Below, one piece after another: positions 7,467 through 15,600 of a DNA stretch of 23,060 bases. The notes under the pieces were generated by a model. It was given only the letters and a program-made list of their open reading frames with translations. It was not told the DNA's origin and did not search any database. Both the position numbers and the translations under genes were made by a program. Each line of letters begins with the position of its first letter. Within the stretch, counting starts at the first letter, position 1. The stretch spans positions 1-23,060 of the forward strand of contig JALWEW010000121.1 in NCBI GenBank assembly GCA_027039295.1. The letters run 5' to 3'. The stretch comes from Acidilobaceae archaeon (GTDB lineage: Archaea; Thermoproteota; Thermoprotei_A; Sulfolobales; Acidilobaceae).

Positions 7467-9743
7467 TTGGAGTCAAGTGGGATCCTCCAGGCAGTGGCTG
7501 ACGCTATAGGCAGACTCGGAGGCAGGGTCGCCTACAGGCACTTGGAGGAGTCGGGGGACCCGCCTCCAGGCCCTGTCCTCGAGGACTCCGGGCTGCACAC
7601 AGCCTTGAGGAGGGCCCTCGAGGAGCTGGGGGTCACTAGGCTCTACAAGCACCAGTTCGAGGCGCTGAGAGCCTTCAGGGCCGGGAGGAGCATGGTGATC
7701 GCCTCCGGCACGGGCACGGGTAAGACCGAGGCATTCGCAATACCCATAGCCGAGGCCCTCTTGGGCTCGGGGCCCAATCCTCCTAGGCCCTATGCCCTGA
7801 TCCTCTATCCCACCAAGGCCCTGGCCAGGGATCAGCTGTATAGGTTCAAGGCGCTCTTCGAGGGCGGTCTAGGGTATAGGGTCGAAGTCCTCGACGGCGA
7901 CACGCCGCCGGGTAGGAGGCAGGAGATATACCTAGACCCACCGCACGTGCTGGTGTCGAACCCCGACATGCTGCACTATGGGATGGCGTTCTCCGATAGG
8001 TTCAGGGCCCTCGTGTCGAGGGTTAGAGTCGTGGTCCTGGACGAGCTACACGTCTTCGGGGGAGTGTTTGGCGCCCACGTCAAGTGGGTCATCTATAGGC
8101 TCCGCCGGCTAGCGGGGGGTAGGAGGATCCTCTACATAGGCTCCGGGGCCACTATCGGCAACCCCGGGGAGCTGGGCCGCACACTCTTCGGTGTTGACGT
8201 GGAGGTGATCAGGGGGCCCCGCAGGCGCAGGGGGAGGGCGGTCCACGTCTTCGTGGATCAGGGCCGGGCTAGCAGGTGGACGCTAGCCGCGGCAATCATC
8301 TCCGAGCTCGTGAGGCGGGGCCTCAAGGTGATAGGATTCGCCGACTCGCAGCAGACAGCCGAGCTACTCGCCAGGATAGCCAGGCGTAGCTTCGGTGTCA
8401 CAATGCTCGTCCACAGGGCCGGGCTCAGGGCCGAGGAGAGGAGGAGGGTGGAGGAGGCCATACGCGAGGGCTCGGCCAAGGCTGTGGCGGCGACGTCGAC
8501 CCTGGAGCTGGGCATAGATATAGGGGACCTGGATGCGGTGGTAATGGCTAGGCTGCCCAGGAGCTACTCGAGCTACATACAGAGGGCCGGCAGGGCTGGC
8601 AGGAGGGGGCGCATGGGCCTCGTGGCGACCGTGCTGGGGGACGACCCCATAGAGGCGTACTTCCTCGCGAGGCCGCTGGAGTACTTCAGGCAAGAGCCGG
8701 ATCCCACATACATAGAGCCAGCCAACATAAACGTCGCCAGGATACACGCGGCCGCACTACTATTACAAGAGGGACTAGTCGACGCGGCCGACACGCCGGC
8801 CCCCCTGGCGAGGGCCCTAGAGGAACTCGCCAGAGAGGGCGCCGCGAAGCCCGTCGGGGGCACCCGCTTCTACCCCGACTGGAAGAGGGCCCGAGGGGTC
8901 GTGGAGAACTCGAGCCTCCGCAGCAGCGGCCCCGTGGTCAGGATATACGATGCATCGAGGAGGGGTAGGGATGCATTAATAGGCTACAGAGAGCTCCCGC
9001 AGGCCCTCTACGACCTCTACCCAGGCGCCATCTACTACCACGCCGGTAGGGCGATGGTGTCCGTGAGGCTCGACCTAAACGGGTTGAGGGCCGACGTCAG
9101 GCCCCTAGGGGGTGATGTGGGCTTCTACACGAAGCCGTTGTACACCGTGGACGTGGTCTCCGTGGCGCCCATCGAGTCCAGGTACGTTGGCCCCATGAAG
9201 GTCGTCTATGGGGAGCTAGTGCTCCAGGTCAGTGTTAGCGGGTATACTGTGAGGGAGGAGTACAGTGGGGCAACGATAAACGAGGTCGCATACAAGGAGC
9301 CCATAACCTGGCGCTACAGGACCCTAGGCGTGATGATGCGATACCCCGACCCGGGCTTCGAGAGTTTCACCGACGCCATAAGCGCGTACCACGCCCTAGA
9401 ACACGTCATAATCTCGGCTGCGAGGCCAGTAGTGGGGGCCTCCGACACCGACCTGGGAGGGGTAAGCTACCCCAGCGGCCACGTCGTGGTATACGACTCA
9501 GCCCCCGGCGGCCACGGGGCCTCGAGGCTGGTGTATGAGAGGCTCGAGAGGATACACGCGATGGCAGAGCAGATACTCGCCGGGTGCACATGCGAGGACG
9601 GTTGCCCCCGATGCGTGTACTCCCCCTACTGTGGCAGCGGTAACAGGTTCCTCTCACGCAGGGGAGCCCTGAGGGTGCTGCGGCACCTAACCAAGACAAC
9701 CAGAATCCCCGAGTCCACGCCGAGGGGGAGACCCCTCGCCTAA
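7467..9743 (+). CDS. Superfamily 2 helicase with C-terminal four-cysteine domain, MrfA/Hrq1-like
   Basis: The 758-residue protein has a full SF2 helicase core. It contains a Q-like region TRLYKHQFEALRAF (57-70), Walker A GTGTGKT (81-87), LYPTKALARDQL, VSNPDMLHYG, the DELH box (192-195), GSGATIGNP, and in the second lobe ATSTLELGIDIGDLD and YIQRAGRAGRRG. The C-terminus has a cysteine cluster at C707, C709, C713, C716 and C722, followed by GSGNRFLS. This is the pattern of the DUF1998/MZB region of MrfA and Hrq1 helicases. Bacterial MrfA acts in repair of mitomycin lesions and Hrq1 in crosslink repair, so a DNA-repair helicase is likely. The TTG at 7467 abuts the previous stop, and the reading frame fits. 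No defects are seen. Confidence 0.95.
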   Translation: MESSGILQAVADAIGRLGGRVAYRHLEESGDPPPGPVLEDSGLHTALRRALEELGVTRLYKHQFEALRAFRAGRSMVIASGTGTGKTEAFAIPIAEALLGSGPNPPRPYALILYPTKALARDQLYRFKALFEGGLGYRVEVLDGDTPPGRRQEIYLDPPHVLVSNPDMLHYGMAFSDRFRALVSRVRVVVLDELHVFGGVFGAHVKWVIYRLRRLAGGRRILYIGSGATIGNPGELGRTLFGVDVEVIRGPRRRRGRAVHVFVDQGRASRWTLAAAIISELVRRGLKVIGFADSQQTAELLARIARRSFGVTMLVHRAGLRAEERRRVEEAIREGSAKAVAATSTLELGIDIGDLDAVVMARLPRSYSSYIQRAGRAGRRGRMGLVATVLGDDPIEAYFLARPLEYFRQEPDPTYIEPANINVARIHAAALLLQEGLVDAADTPAPLARALEELAREGAAKPVGGTRFYPDWKRARGVVENSSLRSSGPVVRIYDASRRGRDALIGYRELPQALYDLYPGAIYYHAGRAMVSVRLDLNGLRADVRPLGGDVGFYTKPLYTVDVVSVAPIESRYVGPMKVVYGELVLQVSVSGYTVREEYSGATINEVAYKEPITWRYRTLGVMMRYPDPGFESFTDAISAYHALEHVIISAARPVVGASDTDLGGVSYPSGHVVVYDSAPGGHGASRLVYERLERIHAMAEQILAGCTCEDGCPRCVYSPYCGSGNRFLSRRGALRVLRHLTKTTRIPESTPRGRPLA

Positions 9744-9806
9744 GGAGGCGTCGGAGGGTAGTCCCTAATAGCCCCGGGCTCGCCGCCTACGCCGTTGGTG
9801 TGCGCG

Positions 9807-10994
9807 ATGGCGGGGGGGCGGGAGATAGGGTTGGAGCTGGTTAGAGATATCTTCGACAGGCTGGAGCCCCAGAGCGAGGGGCAGCAGAGGCTTAAGGAGG
9901 CCCTCCAGGGCGATAGGGATCTAGTGGGCGTATTCGGCCCCACGGGCACCGGTAAGAGCCTCTTTGCGACAGCCTACGCCCTCTCAGCCCTCGCTAGGGG
10001 CGAGTACAAGCGCGTCATAGTATCAAGGCCTATAGTCGACGTTGTATCTGGCAAGGAACTCACACTCATAGGCAGCAGCGGCGAGTACACCCGGCTGGCG
10101 TCGGAGTACCTCAGAGACATACTCGGCGGCTATGCTGACTCGAGGCTGCTCGACGCCCTCATGGCTGAAGGGAGGCTCGTGCTTGCCGACCCACACTTTC
10201 TAAGAGGCAGGACCTTCGATGAATCCGTGATAATACTCGATGACGCGCAGAGTGTTCCGCCGGAAACCATAGTCGAGGTAATCACGAGGCTCGGCAGGGA
10301 TAGTAGGCTGATCATAGCCGGCGATCCGGTCTTCCAGAGGACGGAGGAGGCCGGACGCGATGGCGCCAGTATGGCTAGGGAGATACTGGCGGGCGAGGAG
10401 TCGGCGGTGGTAGTGGATCTGGGAGTGAAGGACATAGTGAGGCCCGGGGCGAGGAGGGGCATTAAGTTCCTCTTGGAGCTGCAGATGAGGAAGAGGAAGC
10501 TCAGCGATACCGAGAAGGCGGTTATCGACTCAGCCAGGCTCCACGCCCCCGACGCGGATGTGATAACAGTAGTGGACCTTCAGGAGGCTAAGAGGAGATG
10601 GGGCATAGAGAGCGAGCATACCCCGGACGCCCTCATAGTAGTCAAGGAGGGCCATCTAGGCAGGCTCATAGGCTCCGGGGGCGAGAGGATAGCCGCGATA
10701 GAGGAGGACACGGGGTTAAGGCTCAGGGCGATACAGCACACACTGGACTTCCGCGAGGTCATAAGGGCCGTCCACCCGGTCTCCTGGGTCCACAAGCACG
10801 TCATAGACATTGACTTTGCAGGCCCACAGCTGAGGATCCTGGTGTCGAGGGACGCCATAGGCCCTATGCTCGGCCAGAGGGGCGCGCACATAAAGTTCCT
10901 CGACGAGGTATTCAGGAGCCTCGTGGGTGTAGGGGTCTACGCTGTTGAAGCCGAGGAGCCCCCCAGGAGGCAGGCCAGGCGAAGGCGCCGATAG
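9807..10994 (+). CDS. PhoH-like ATPase with C-terminal KH RNA-binding motifs
   Basis: The 395-residue protein starts with a PhoH-type P-loop ATPase: Walker A GPTGTGKS (44-51), RPIVDVVSGKELTLIGSSGE, and Walker B VIILDDAQSVPPETI followed by SRLIIAGDPVFQRT. The C-terminal part has a clear KH motif, GRLIGSGGERIAAIEEDTG, with GxxG at 289-292. A second KH-like turn has GQRG at 356-359 (IGPMLGQRGAHIKFL). The very end is arginine-rich. An RNA-directed ATPase or helicase role is a reasonable inference. The ATG at 9807 is preferred because GGTG lies 6 bases before it; TTG 9795 and GTG 9798 are in frame upstream. The gene begins 63 bases after the helicase on the same strand, so it may be co-transcribed. 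No PIN nuclease domain is present, unlike archaeal PINA proteins. Confidence 0.85.
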   Translation: MAGGREIGLELVRDIFDRLEPQSEGQQRLKEALQGDRDLVGVFGPTGTGKSLFATAYALSALARGEYKRVIVSRPIVDVVSGKELTLIGSSGEYTRLASEYLRDILGGYADSRLLDALMAEGRLVLADPHFLRGRTFDESVIILDDAQSVPPETIVEVITRLGRDSRLIIAGDPVFQRTEEAGRDGASMAREILAGEESAVVVDLGVKDIVRPGARRGIKFLLELQMRKRKLSDTEKAVIDSARLHAPDADVITVVDLQEAKRRWGIESEHTPDALIVVKEGHLGRLIGSGGERIAAIEEDTGLRLRAIQHTLDFREVIRAVHPVSWVHKHVIDIDFAGPQLRILVSRDAIGPMLGQRGAHIKFLDEVFRSLVGVGVYAVEAEEPPRRQARRRRR

Positions 10995-11011
10995 CAGCAA
11001 CTGAACCTGCC

Positions 11012-11362
11012 CTACTCCTCAGCAGGCTCATCGTAAATCTCCACTATGACCCTCGCCTTAACCTTCTCCCTAGAGAGAGGCGGGGGCGTCTCGCCGAGAT
11101 CCACGGCCAGGATCACGGGGTTACCCATATCATCCGTGAAGCGCACCTCGGCGATGTAAGTCTGCTTGGGGCCCCCCTCCTCAAACATCCTCATTATGCT
11201 CTCATATATCCTACTCATAGCCATCTGGAAGGCTACAGGGCTCGAGAGATCCTCCGGCTTAAGGCTTATCATGGCTATGTTCTTCATCACCTTTCCGACT
11301 CTAGCGCTAGCATTGAACTCCTTCTGTGCAGCGGGCTCAACCTCGCCGCTCAACCCATGCAC
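11012..11362 (-). CDS. Unknown small protein
   Basis: I do not recognise this 116-residue acidic protein. It has an alpha region (SSPVAFQMAMSRIYESIMRMFEEG, about residues 40-63) followed by beta strands (TYIAEVRFTDDMGNPVILAVDLG; VKARVIVEIYDEP). It has no cysteines, no signal peptide and no membrane segment. The GTG at 11362 coincides with the transcription start predicted from the TATA element at 11387-11392, so it may be a leaderless message. TTG at 11353, with GGTG six bases before it, is an alternative. It converges with the PhoH-like gene (17-base gap) and diverges from the TatD-like gene. Confidence 0.72.
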   Translation of the reverse strand: MHGLSGEVEPAAQKEFNASARVGKVMKNIAMISLKPEDLSSPVAFQMAMSRIYESIMRMFEEGGPKQTYIAEVRFTDDMGNPVILAVDLGETPPPLSREKVKARVIVEIYDEPAEE

Positions 11363-11386
11363 CAGCCATAGCTAGGCTGTGGGAGG

Positions 11387-11392
11387 TATTTA
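11387..11392. promoter_or_regulatory. Candidate TATA element shared by two divergent genes
   Basis: TATTTA (TAAATA on the minus strand) is the only AT-rich stretch in the gap. Its centre is about 27 bases from the leftward GTG at 11362, which predicts a leaderless message. To the right it predicts a start near 11416, leaving a 40-base leader before the TTG at 11456. Inferred from spacing. Confidence 0.45.
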
Positions 11393-11455
11393 GAGTCCCG
11401 CGGCTGCGTGGGCCTGCGAAGCCTTCCACCGCATGCGCTTGGGGGAGACAGAGCT

Positions 11456-12328
11456 TTGTCCGGGGTTCCGGTAGCCGACGGCCACGGCCACAGTAACCCC
11501 GTGAGGGGTGTAGGAGCTGCTAGGATAGCGCGTAAATTCAAGGAGGCTGGAGGCTGGTTCCAGGCGCTCGTCGCGCTCTCGCCGTGGCACTATGCCCTGG
11601 AATTCCGCGGCTACGACTCGTATGTGGAGTTGATAGACATTCATATCAGAGAGTGTAAGGCGGCCGAGGATGAGGGGCTCAAGGTAGCATGCATAGCTGG
11701 TTTTCACCCGGCAGATGTTGACCATCTAATCGATAGGTACCACATGAAACCCGTGGAGGTGCTCGAGCTAGGGCTCCGCGTCGTCGACTATGTGGCCAAG
11801 CTCTGTTCGGAGGGGGTCCTGGACGGGATAGGTGAGGTTGGGAGGCAGCACTACAAGACCATGCCGGAGAGAGTCGTGGTGGCCAACCTCATACTCGAGA
11901 GAGCCCTGGAGCATGCTAGGGACAATGGTTGCATAGTTCACATGCATCTAGAGAACGCTGGAACAGATACTGTCGACCTCACAAACCTGGCCGTCGAGAG
12001 GATAGGCCTTGGAGGGGAGAGGCGTAGCAGGATCTTCTTCCACCACGTAAAGCCCACGATGGCAGCCCGAGCCCATGAGTTGGGGTACTCCTCGACGATA
12101 CCCGGGCTAGCCAGGATCCTAGAGTACGCGTTCACTAGACTGGAACCCGTTTACATAGTTGAGAGCGACTACATAGACGACCCTGCAAGGCCCGGGGCGG
12201 TAGTTTACCCGTGGGAGATGGCCTCCACCCAGCAGAGGCTGGCCAGTAAGGGCCTAGCATCTGAGGAGTACCTTTACAGGATCAACGTGGACAACGTAGT
12301 GAGGGTGTACGGTGTCGAGCCGCCTTAG
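11456..12328 (+). CDS. Predicted metal-dependent hydrolase, TatD-like TIM barrel
   Basis: The protein (290 residues from the chosen start) has the amidohydrolase/TatD metal pattern: an H-x-H pair in VADGHGHSNP near the N-terminus, GIGEVGRQHY, a central CIVHMHLENAG, FFHHVKPTM, and a late acidic VESDYIDDP. This resembles the archaeal TatD-related family of predicted TIM-barrel hydrolases; nuclease or other phosphoesterase activity is not proven. TTG at 11456 is chosen over GTG at 11408. It has GGGGGAG nine bases before it, and it puts the HxH pair near the N-terminus as in the family. The upstream GTG lies before the predicted transcription start. It converges with the VWA gene across a 25-base gap. 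Confidence 0.85.
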   Translation: MSGVPVADGHGHSNPVRGVGAARIARKFKEAGGWFQALVALSPWHYALEFRGYDSYVELIDIHIRECKAAEDEGLKVACIAGFHPADVDHLIDRYHMKPVEVLELGLRVVDYVAKLCSEGVLDGIGEVGRQHYKTMPERVVVANLILERALEHARDNGCIVHMHLENAGTDTVDLTNLAVERIGLGGERRSRIFFHHVKPTMAARAHELGYSSTIPGLARILEYAFTRLEPVYIVESDYIDDPARPGAVVYPWEMASTQQRLASKGLASEEYLYRINVDNVVRVYGVEPP

Positions 12329-12353
12329 GCCCAGAACTACACCTCATGGCCTG

Positions 12354-13673
12354 CTATTCGAAGTCCACAACCTCAAGAATAGACTCGGAGCCGAGCTTTC
12401 TAACGGTCATGTACCGTGTGCTAAGCCTCTTGAGGTAATTGTTGTGGCCCTGGATCATGACGCTTATAATGTTGAGCCTGGCCTTGGACATGCTACGCAT
12501 TACCTGCTCGACGTCTATGCGGTCCTCGCCATCAGTGATTATTACTATGTCGCTGACTGCTTCCCTTTGGGAGGCACTAACCACGTCATCTATGGCGGCT
12601 AGGAGTGCCCCCGTTATGTTGGTGCCACCTCCAGCCCTCACCGTTGCCAGGTATTTCAGGACATCTAAGACCTCGGAGGGATGAGTTGACTTGGATACCT
12701 TCATGAGGGGGTAGACGGTGCTATCGAAGAACCTTGCGTAGAAGGGCCTGTTCTCCATGGCGCTTCTCTGAAGAAGGGCAACCGCGACGGCCCTGGCCCA
12801 GTCTATCTTCTCGCCTATCATGCTACCACTCTTATCAAGTAACACATAGATCGGACCCTTAGCGGCCGGCAATGTTTTCTCATATAATAGCAACTTGGAG
12901 TCCGCCAGCTTGGCTAGGAACAGCTCCTCGGGCAGCGCTAGCTGGCTATAGTGAAGACGTTCTAGGTCGCTACCATACTCTATACCCCCGAGCCATCCAC
13001 GGCTATGCCTCTTCATTAGCTTCGACTTGCTGGTGAGCGAGAACTTGACACCCATCACTATCCTTAGTATCCTCTCCACATTAGTATTCCTTGCCAGCCT
13101 GAGTATCTCCTCGGGATTATCGCCGTATGAGAGCATGGAGGTGTTACCGGCGCCAGTCCTCGCTATCAGGCTCTTGATACTCTTAGCAACCCTGGCATCG
13201 TGCTCCGCCTGCTCCAGGGCCCTCTCCACTAGGCTCGACGTGGAGCCCTCTCCACTATCCTCCCTAGGCTTCCCGCTTCCGCTACCAGTCCTCGCGTGCT
13301 CCATTAACCTCGCGAGCCTCTCTATGAACGAGGCCGAAGCCACAACGCTCGTAGTCGAGTCAGCCGTAGTAAGAGACTTGAGTCTATGGAACCTCCTACT
13401 TGATAGCAGCGCACTCAGTGTTGATACCCTGAATAGCAGGGCTTCATCATTATTGCCCTCAACGAGGCTGTAATCGATGGCGGGTACCGGGAGGAAGAAG
13501 GAGTAGAACGTGTCTACAGCCAGTGGTACGTCGAAGAGGCTCTGATCCAGCCTCTTACCGCTTAGGCTCTCAGCTATTGAGAGGATCTTTGAGCCCTTAT
13601 AGGCTCGGATACCATCGATCTCGCCCACACCAGCTATGATGCTGTATCTCTTAGGCCTCTCCTTTCCACTCAT
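12354..13673 (-). CDS. VWA-domain protein, partner of the MoxR ATPase (ViaA/CoxE-like)
   Basis: The 439-residue protein has a long helical, low-similarity N-terminal part (about 1-270). A C-terminal von Willebrand A domain follows, with an intact metal-ion-dependent adhesion site: D280-K-S282-G-S284, then a threonine in AGGGTNITGAL, and an aspartate in IVIITDGED. The N-terminal part includes a charged, serine-rich stretch around 130-160. The layout resembles ViaA of the RavA-ViaA system and other VWA partners of MoxR ATPases. The gene follows the MoxR gene by 23 bases, so they form a two-gene operon. The ATG at 13673 is preceded by GGGGGAC at 9 bases. It probably acts as a substrate adaptor in a chaperone-like ATPase complex; the client is unknown. 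Confidence 0.9.
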   Translation of the reverse strand: MSGKERPKRYSIIAGVGEIDGIRAYKGSKILSIAESLSGKRLDQSLFDVPLAVDTFYSFFLPVPAIDYSLVEGNNDEALLFRVSTLSALLSSRRFHRLKSLTTADSTTSVVASASFIERLARLMEHARTGSGSGKPREDSGEGSTSSLVERALEQAEHDARVAKSIKSLIARTGAGNTSMLSYGDNPEEILRLARNTNVERILRIVMGVKFSLTSKSKLMKRHSRGWLGGIEYGSDLERLHYSQLALPEELFLAKLADSKLLLYEKTLPAAKGPIYVLLDKSGSMIGEKIDWARAVAVALLQRSAMENRPFYARFFDSTVYPLMKVSKSTHPSEVLDVLKYLATVRAGGGTNITGALLAAIDDVVSASQREAVSDIVIITDGEDRIDVEQVMRSMSKARLNIISVMIQGHNNYLKRLSTRYMTVRKLGSESILEVVDFE

Positions 13674-13696
13674 GCACGGCTGTCCCCCGGGGAAGC

Positions 13697-14863
13697 CTAG
13701 AGGTTGAGCTTGTAGCTAATCATATCCAATATCCTCTCGATGAGGTCTATCAAGTTGCTGGCCTCCCGCTCAACCTCGTCATCGTCTATGTTGCGGACCA
13801 GATTCTCAACTCTATTCCTAGCTATCCTAAGCGATTTGCTGTACTCTATGAGTCTTGGATCGAACTCACCCGCCTGCTCGACGAGCCTCTCGATACTCCT
13901 TATGTTAGCCTCGATCTCCCTAATCTCACGTAGGACCCTGTCCTTAGTCTTCACCTCCTCTAGGAGTATGGTCTCGACCTTGTCGAAATCGTCCAGGTCG
14001 CGAGGAGCTATGTATTTAAGTACTACTAGGTCGTCCTCGGTGGCGTGTAGCCTGCCATTGAGGAGTGCGTGGGCAGCTATGGCCTTCAGGGCCTTACCCT
14101 TCCTTCGGTCGCTTAGGTGTATCCTCCTCTCCTTGAATATCATGAAGAGCCTCAGTAACTGACTCTTTATCCCTGAGAGGTTGACTGTGTATATGAGTTT
14201 GTTATACTCTTTAATATCATCCATGGTCATCACTGGCTCCACGTGGTCGTTGCCGTATCGCTCTAGGTTCCAGGCAGCGTCAAGTAGCTCGCCCCACAGC
14301 TCCTCCCTCACGGGCCGCACGTAGTGTCTGAACAATAGTCTATCGTAGAGTGCCTCTAGCTCGGCCTCATCGGGCACTCTGTTAGTGGCACCAATAAGAG
14401 ACCAGAGCGGCACCCTGATCTCCGTGTAGCCGTCGTACAGGACCCTCTCCTGTAGAATACTAAGCAGCGCGTTGAGCACGGCACTATTAGCATTGAAGAT
14501 CTCATCCAGGAATGCCAGCTCGGCCTCGGGGAGCTTCCCCTTAGTGACTCTCCTATAGACGCCCTCCTTAAGCGCTGCTATGTCCAGGGGGCCGAAGAGC
14601 TCGCTAGGCTCGGTGAACTTCGTTAAAAGATACTTGAAGAACCGGGCCTGTACTAGCTGGGCAGCCCTCCGGACGAGCGCGCTCTTGGCAGTCCCGGGCT
14701 CGCCGATGAGTACTGCGTGCTCCCCGGATATTAGGGCTAATGCTATCACGAGCGCCTCTTCCTCCCTGCCTACGAATGGTGCTTGAAGCTCCTCAAGGAA
14801 GCGGCGCGCCTTTAATAGGCTGGCAGTGCTCTTCGGCATTACTAGATCCCCGCTCTCCCACAC
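13697..14863 (-). CDS. MoxR-family AAA+ ATPase (RavA-like)
   Basis: The 388-residue protein has the MoxR AAA+ core: VGREEEALVIALALISG, Walker A GEPGTAKS (54-61), FTEPSELFGPLDIAALKEG, the Walker B pair D120-E121 in LAFLDEIFNANSAVLNALL, QERVLYDG, and the sensor region LIGATNRVPDEAELEALYDRLLFRHYV. About 90 C-terminal residues form a charged coiled coil (KDRVLREIREIEANIRSIE and later heptads), probably for oligomer or partner contact. MoxR ATPases work with VWA proteins in assembling or maturing metalloenzymes or complexes. The GTG at 14863 matches a start predicted from the TATA element at 14885-14892; ATG at 14839 is an alternative. The VWA partner follows after 23 bases. Confidence 0.93.
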   Translation of the reverse strand: MWESGDLVMPKSTASLLKARRFLEELQAPFVGREEEALVIALALISGEHAVLIGEPGTAKSALVRRAAQLVQARFFKYLLTKFTEPSELFGPLDIAALKEGVYRRVTKGKLPEAELAFLDEIFNANSAVLNALLSILQERVLYDGYTEIRVPLWSLIGATNRVPDEAELEALYDRLLFRHYVRPVREELWGELLDAAWNLERYGNDHVEPVMTMDDIKEYNKLIYTVNLSGIKSQLLRLFMIFKERRIHLSDRRKGKALKAIAAHALLNGRLHATEDDLVVLKYIAPRDLDDFDKVETILLEEVKTKDRVLREIREIEANIRSIERLVEQAGEFDPRLIEYSKSLRIARNRVENLVRNIDDDEVEREASNLIDLIERILDMISYKLNL

Positions 14864-14884
14864 TCACCGCCTGGCCTCCCGAGC

Positions 14885-14892
14885 TGATAAGC
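14885..14892. promoter_or_regulatory. Candidate TATA element shared by the moxR and cytidine deaminase genes
   Basis: TGATAAGC on the plus strand reads GCTTATCA on the minus strand. Its centre is about 26 bases from the leftward GTG at 14863, which predicts a leaderless message. To the right it predicts a start near 14915, just before the GTG at 14921. Confidence 0.45.
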
Positions 14893-14920
14893 ACTAACCC
14901 CCGTTCTCCAGTGTTAGTGG

Positions 14921-15391
14921 GTGACTAGTGTGGATGTGCCTGGCGACCTCCTAAGGGAGGCTGTGGAGGTTATCGGTAACGCCTACGCCCCCTACTCGGG
15001 TCTGAGGGTGGCGGCGGCTGTACGCGGGGCGAGTGGGAGGATATACCGGGGGGTTAACGTTGAGAATAGTAGCTACGGCCTCACGGTGTGCGCGGAGAGG
15101 GTAGCAGTATTCAACGCTGTAACCAATGGTGAGCGTGAGATAGTAGAAGTGCTCATAGTCTCCACGAGTAGGATGCCAATACCCCCCTGCGGGGCCTGCC
15201 TCCAGGTGCTATCAGAGTTCGCCAAGCCGGACACTCGGATCTACAGCGTCTCGCTCCCGACCAAGCAGGCGAGGATGTGGCGGCTCGGAGAGTTAATGCC
15301 AGAGGCATTCAGACTTGATAAGGCGCTACCCTCTCACCGGGGAGGGGAAAGCAATAAGCCCTCGAGCCAAGGAGGATCCCCGGTGCTATGA
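14921..15391 (+). CDS. cdd: Cytidine deaminase
   Basis: The enzyme deaminates cytidine and deoxycytidine to uridine forms in pyrimidine salvage. The 156-residue protein has the small tetrameric type's signatures: YAPYSGLRVAAAV (residues 22-34), VENSSYGLTVCAERVAVFNAV with zinc ligand C57 and catalytic E59, and MPIPPCGACLQVLSEF with zinc ligands C90 and C93. The usual C-terminal residues (LGELMPEAF) are present. They are followed by about 25 extra low-complexity residues rich in Ser, Gly and Pro, longer than in most homologues. The start GTG at 14921 is close to the predicted transcription start, so the leader is very short; GTG at 14930 is another possibility. It diverges from the MoxR gene. 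Confidence 0.93.
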   Translation: MTSVDVPGDLLREAVEVIGNAYAPYSGLRVAAAVRGASGRIYRGVNVENSSYGLTVCAERVAVFNAVTNGEREIVEVLIVSTSRMPIPPCGACLQVLSEFAKPDTRIYSVSLPTKQARMWRLGELMPEAFRLDKALPSHRGGESNKPSSQGGSPVL

Positions 15392-15562
15392 GGAGAGCGC
15401 CGGAAGCTAGTCACGAGCCCCGTAGGCGGTGAAGATATTACTGGGGACCTCTCCGAGCACCCTCGGATGAAGAGTTTTGCACGTCCCCTAGGGGCCCTAC
15501 AGGCCTCGATGCGGAGCCTCCACCGGTGCTGACGACGCTGGCATATCGGGCGGTTGTGCCTC

Positions 15563-15575
15563 GAAAATTGAAATG
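15563..15575 (-). terminator. T-rich stretch, possible terminator of the 15601-16158 gene
   Basis: On the minus strand CATTTCAATTTTC lies 26-38 bases after the stop of the upstream gene, in an otherwise GC-rich region. Archaeal termination uses oligo-T tracts, so this is a weak candidate. The rest of the 209-base gap (15392-15600) holds a CCCCTAGGGG palindrome and nothing else I can support. Confidence 0.2.
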
Positions 15576-15600
15576 TTGATGGAGAGCTTATCAGGGTAGC

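Noticed and set aside
11408..11455. Upstream GTG start for the TatD-like hydrolase
   Set aside because: It lies before the predicted transcription start and would put 17 unlike residues before the HxH region; TTG 11456 has a better upstream purine motif.
13027..13473. Leucine/serine-rich plus-strand reading frame opposite the VWA gene
   Set aside because: Its composition is that of the reverse complement of a charged coding sequence; no motif or ribosome-binding site supports it.
15468..15531. Possible C/D box small RNA, with a GGATGA-like C box and CTGA at 15528-15531
   Set aside because: The C box matches only 5 of 7 consensus bases and the internal C'/D' boxes are poor; I cannot support an RNA gene.
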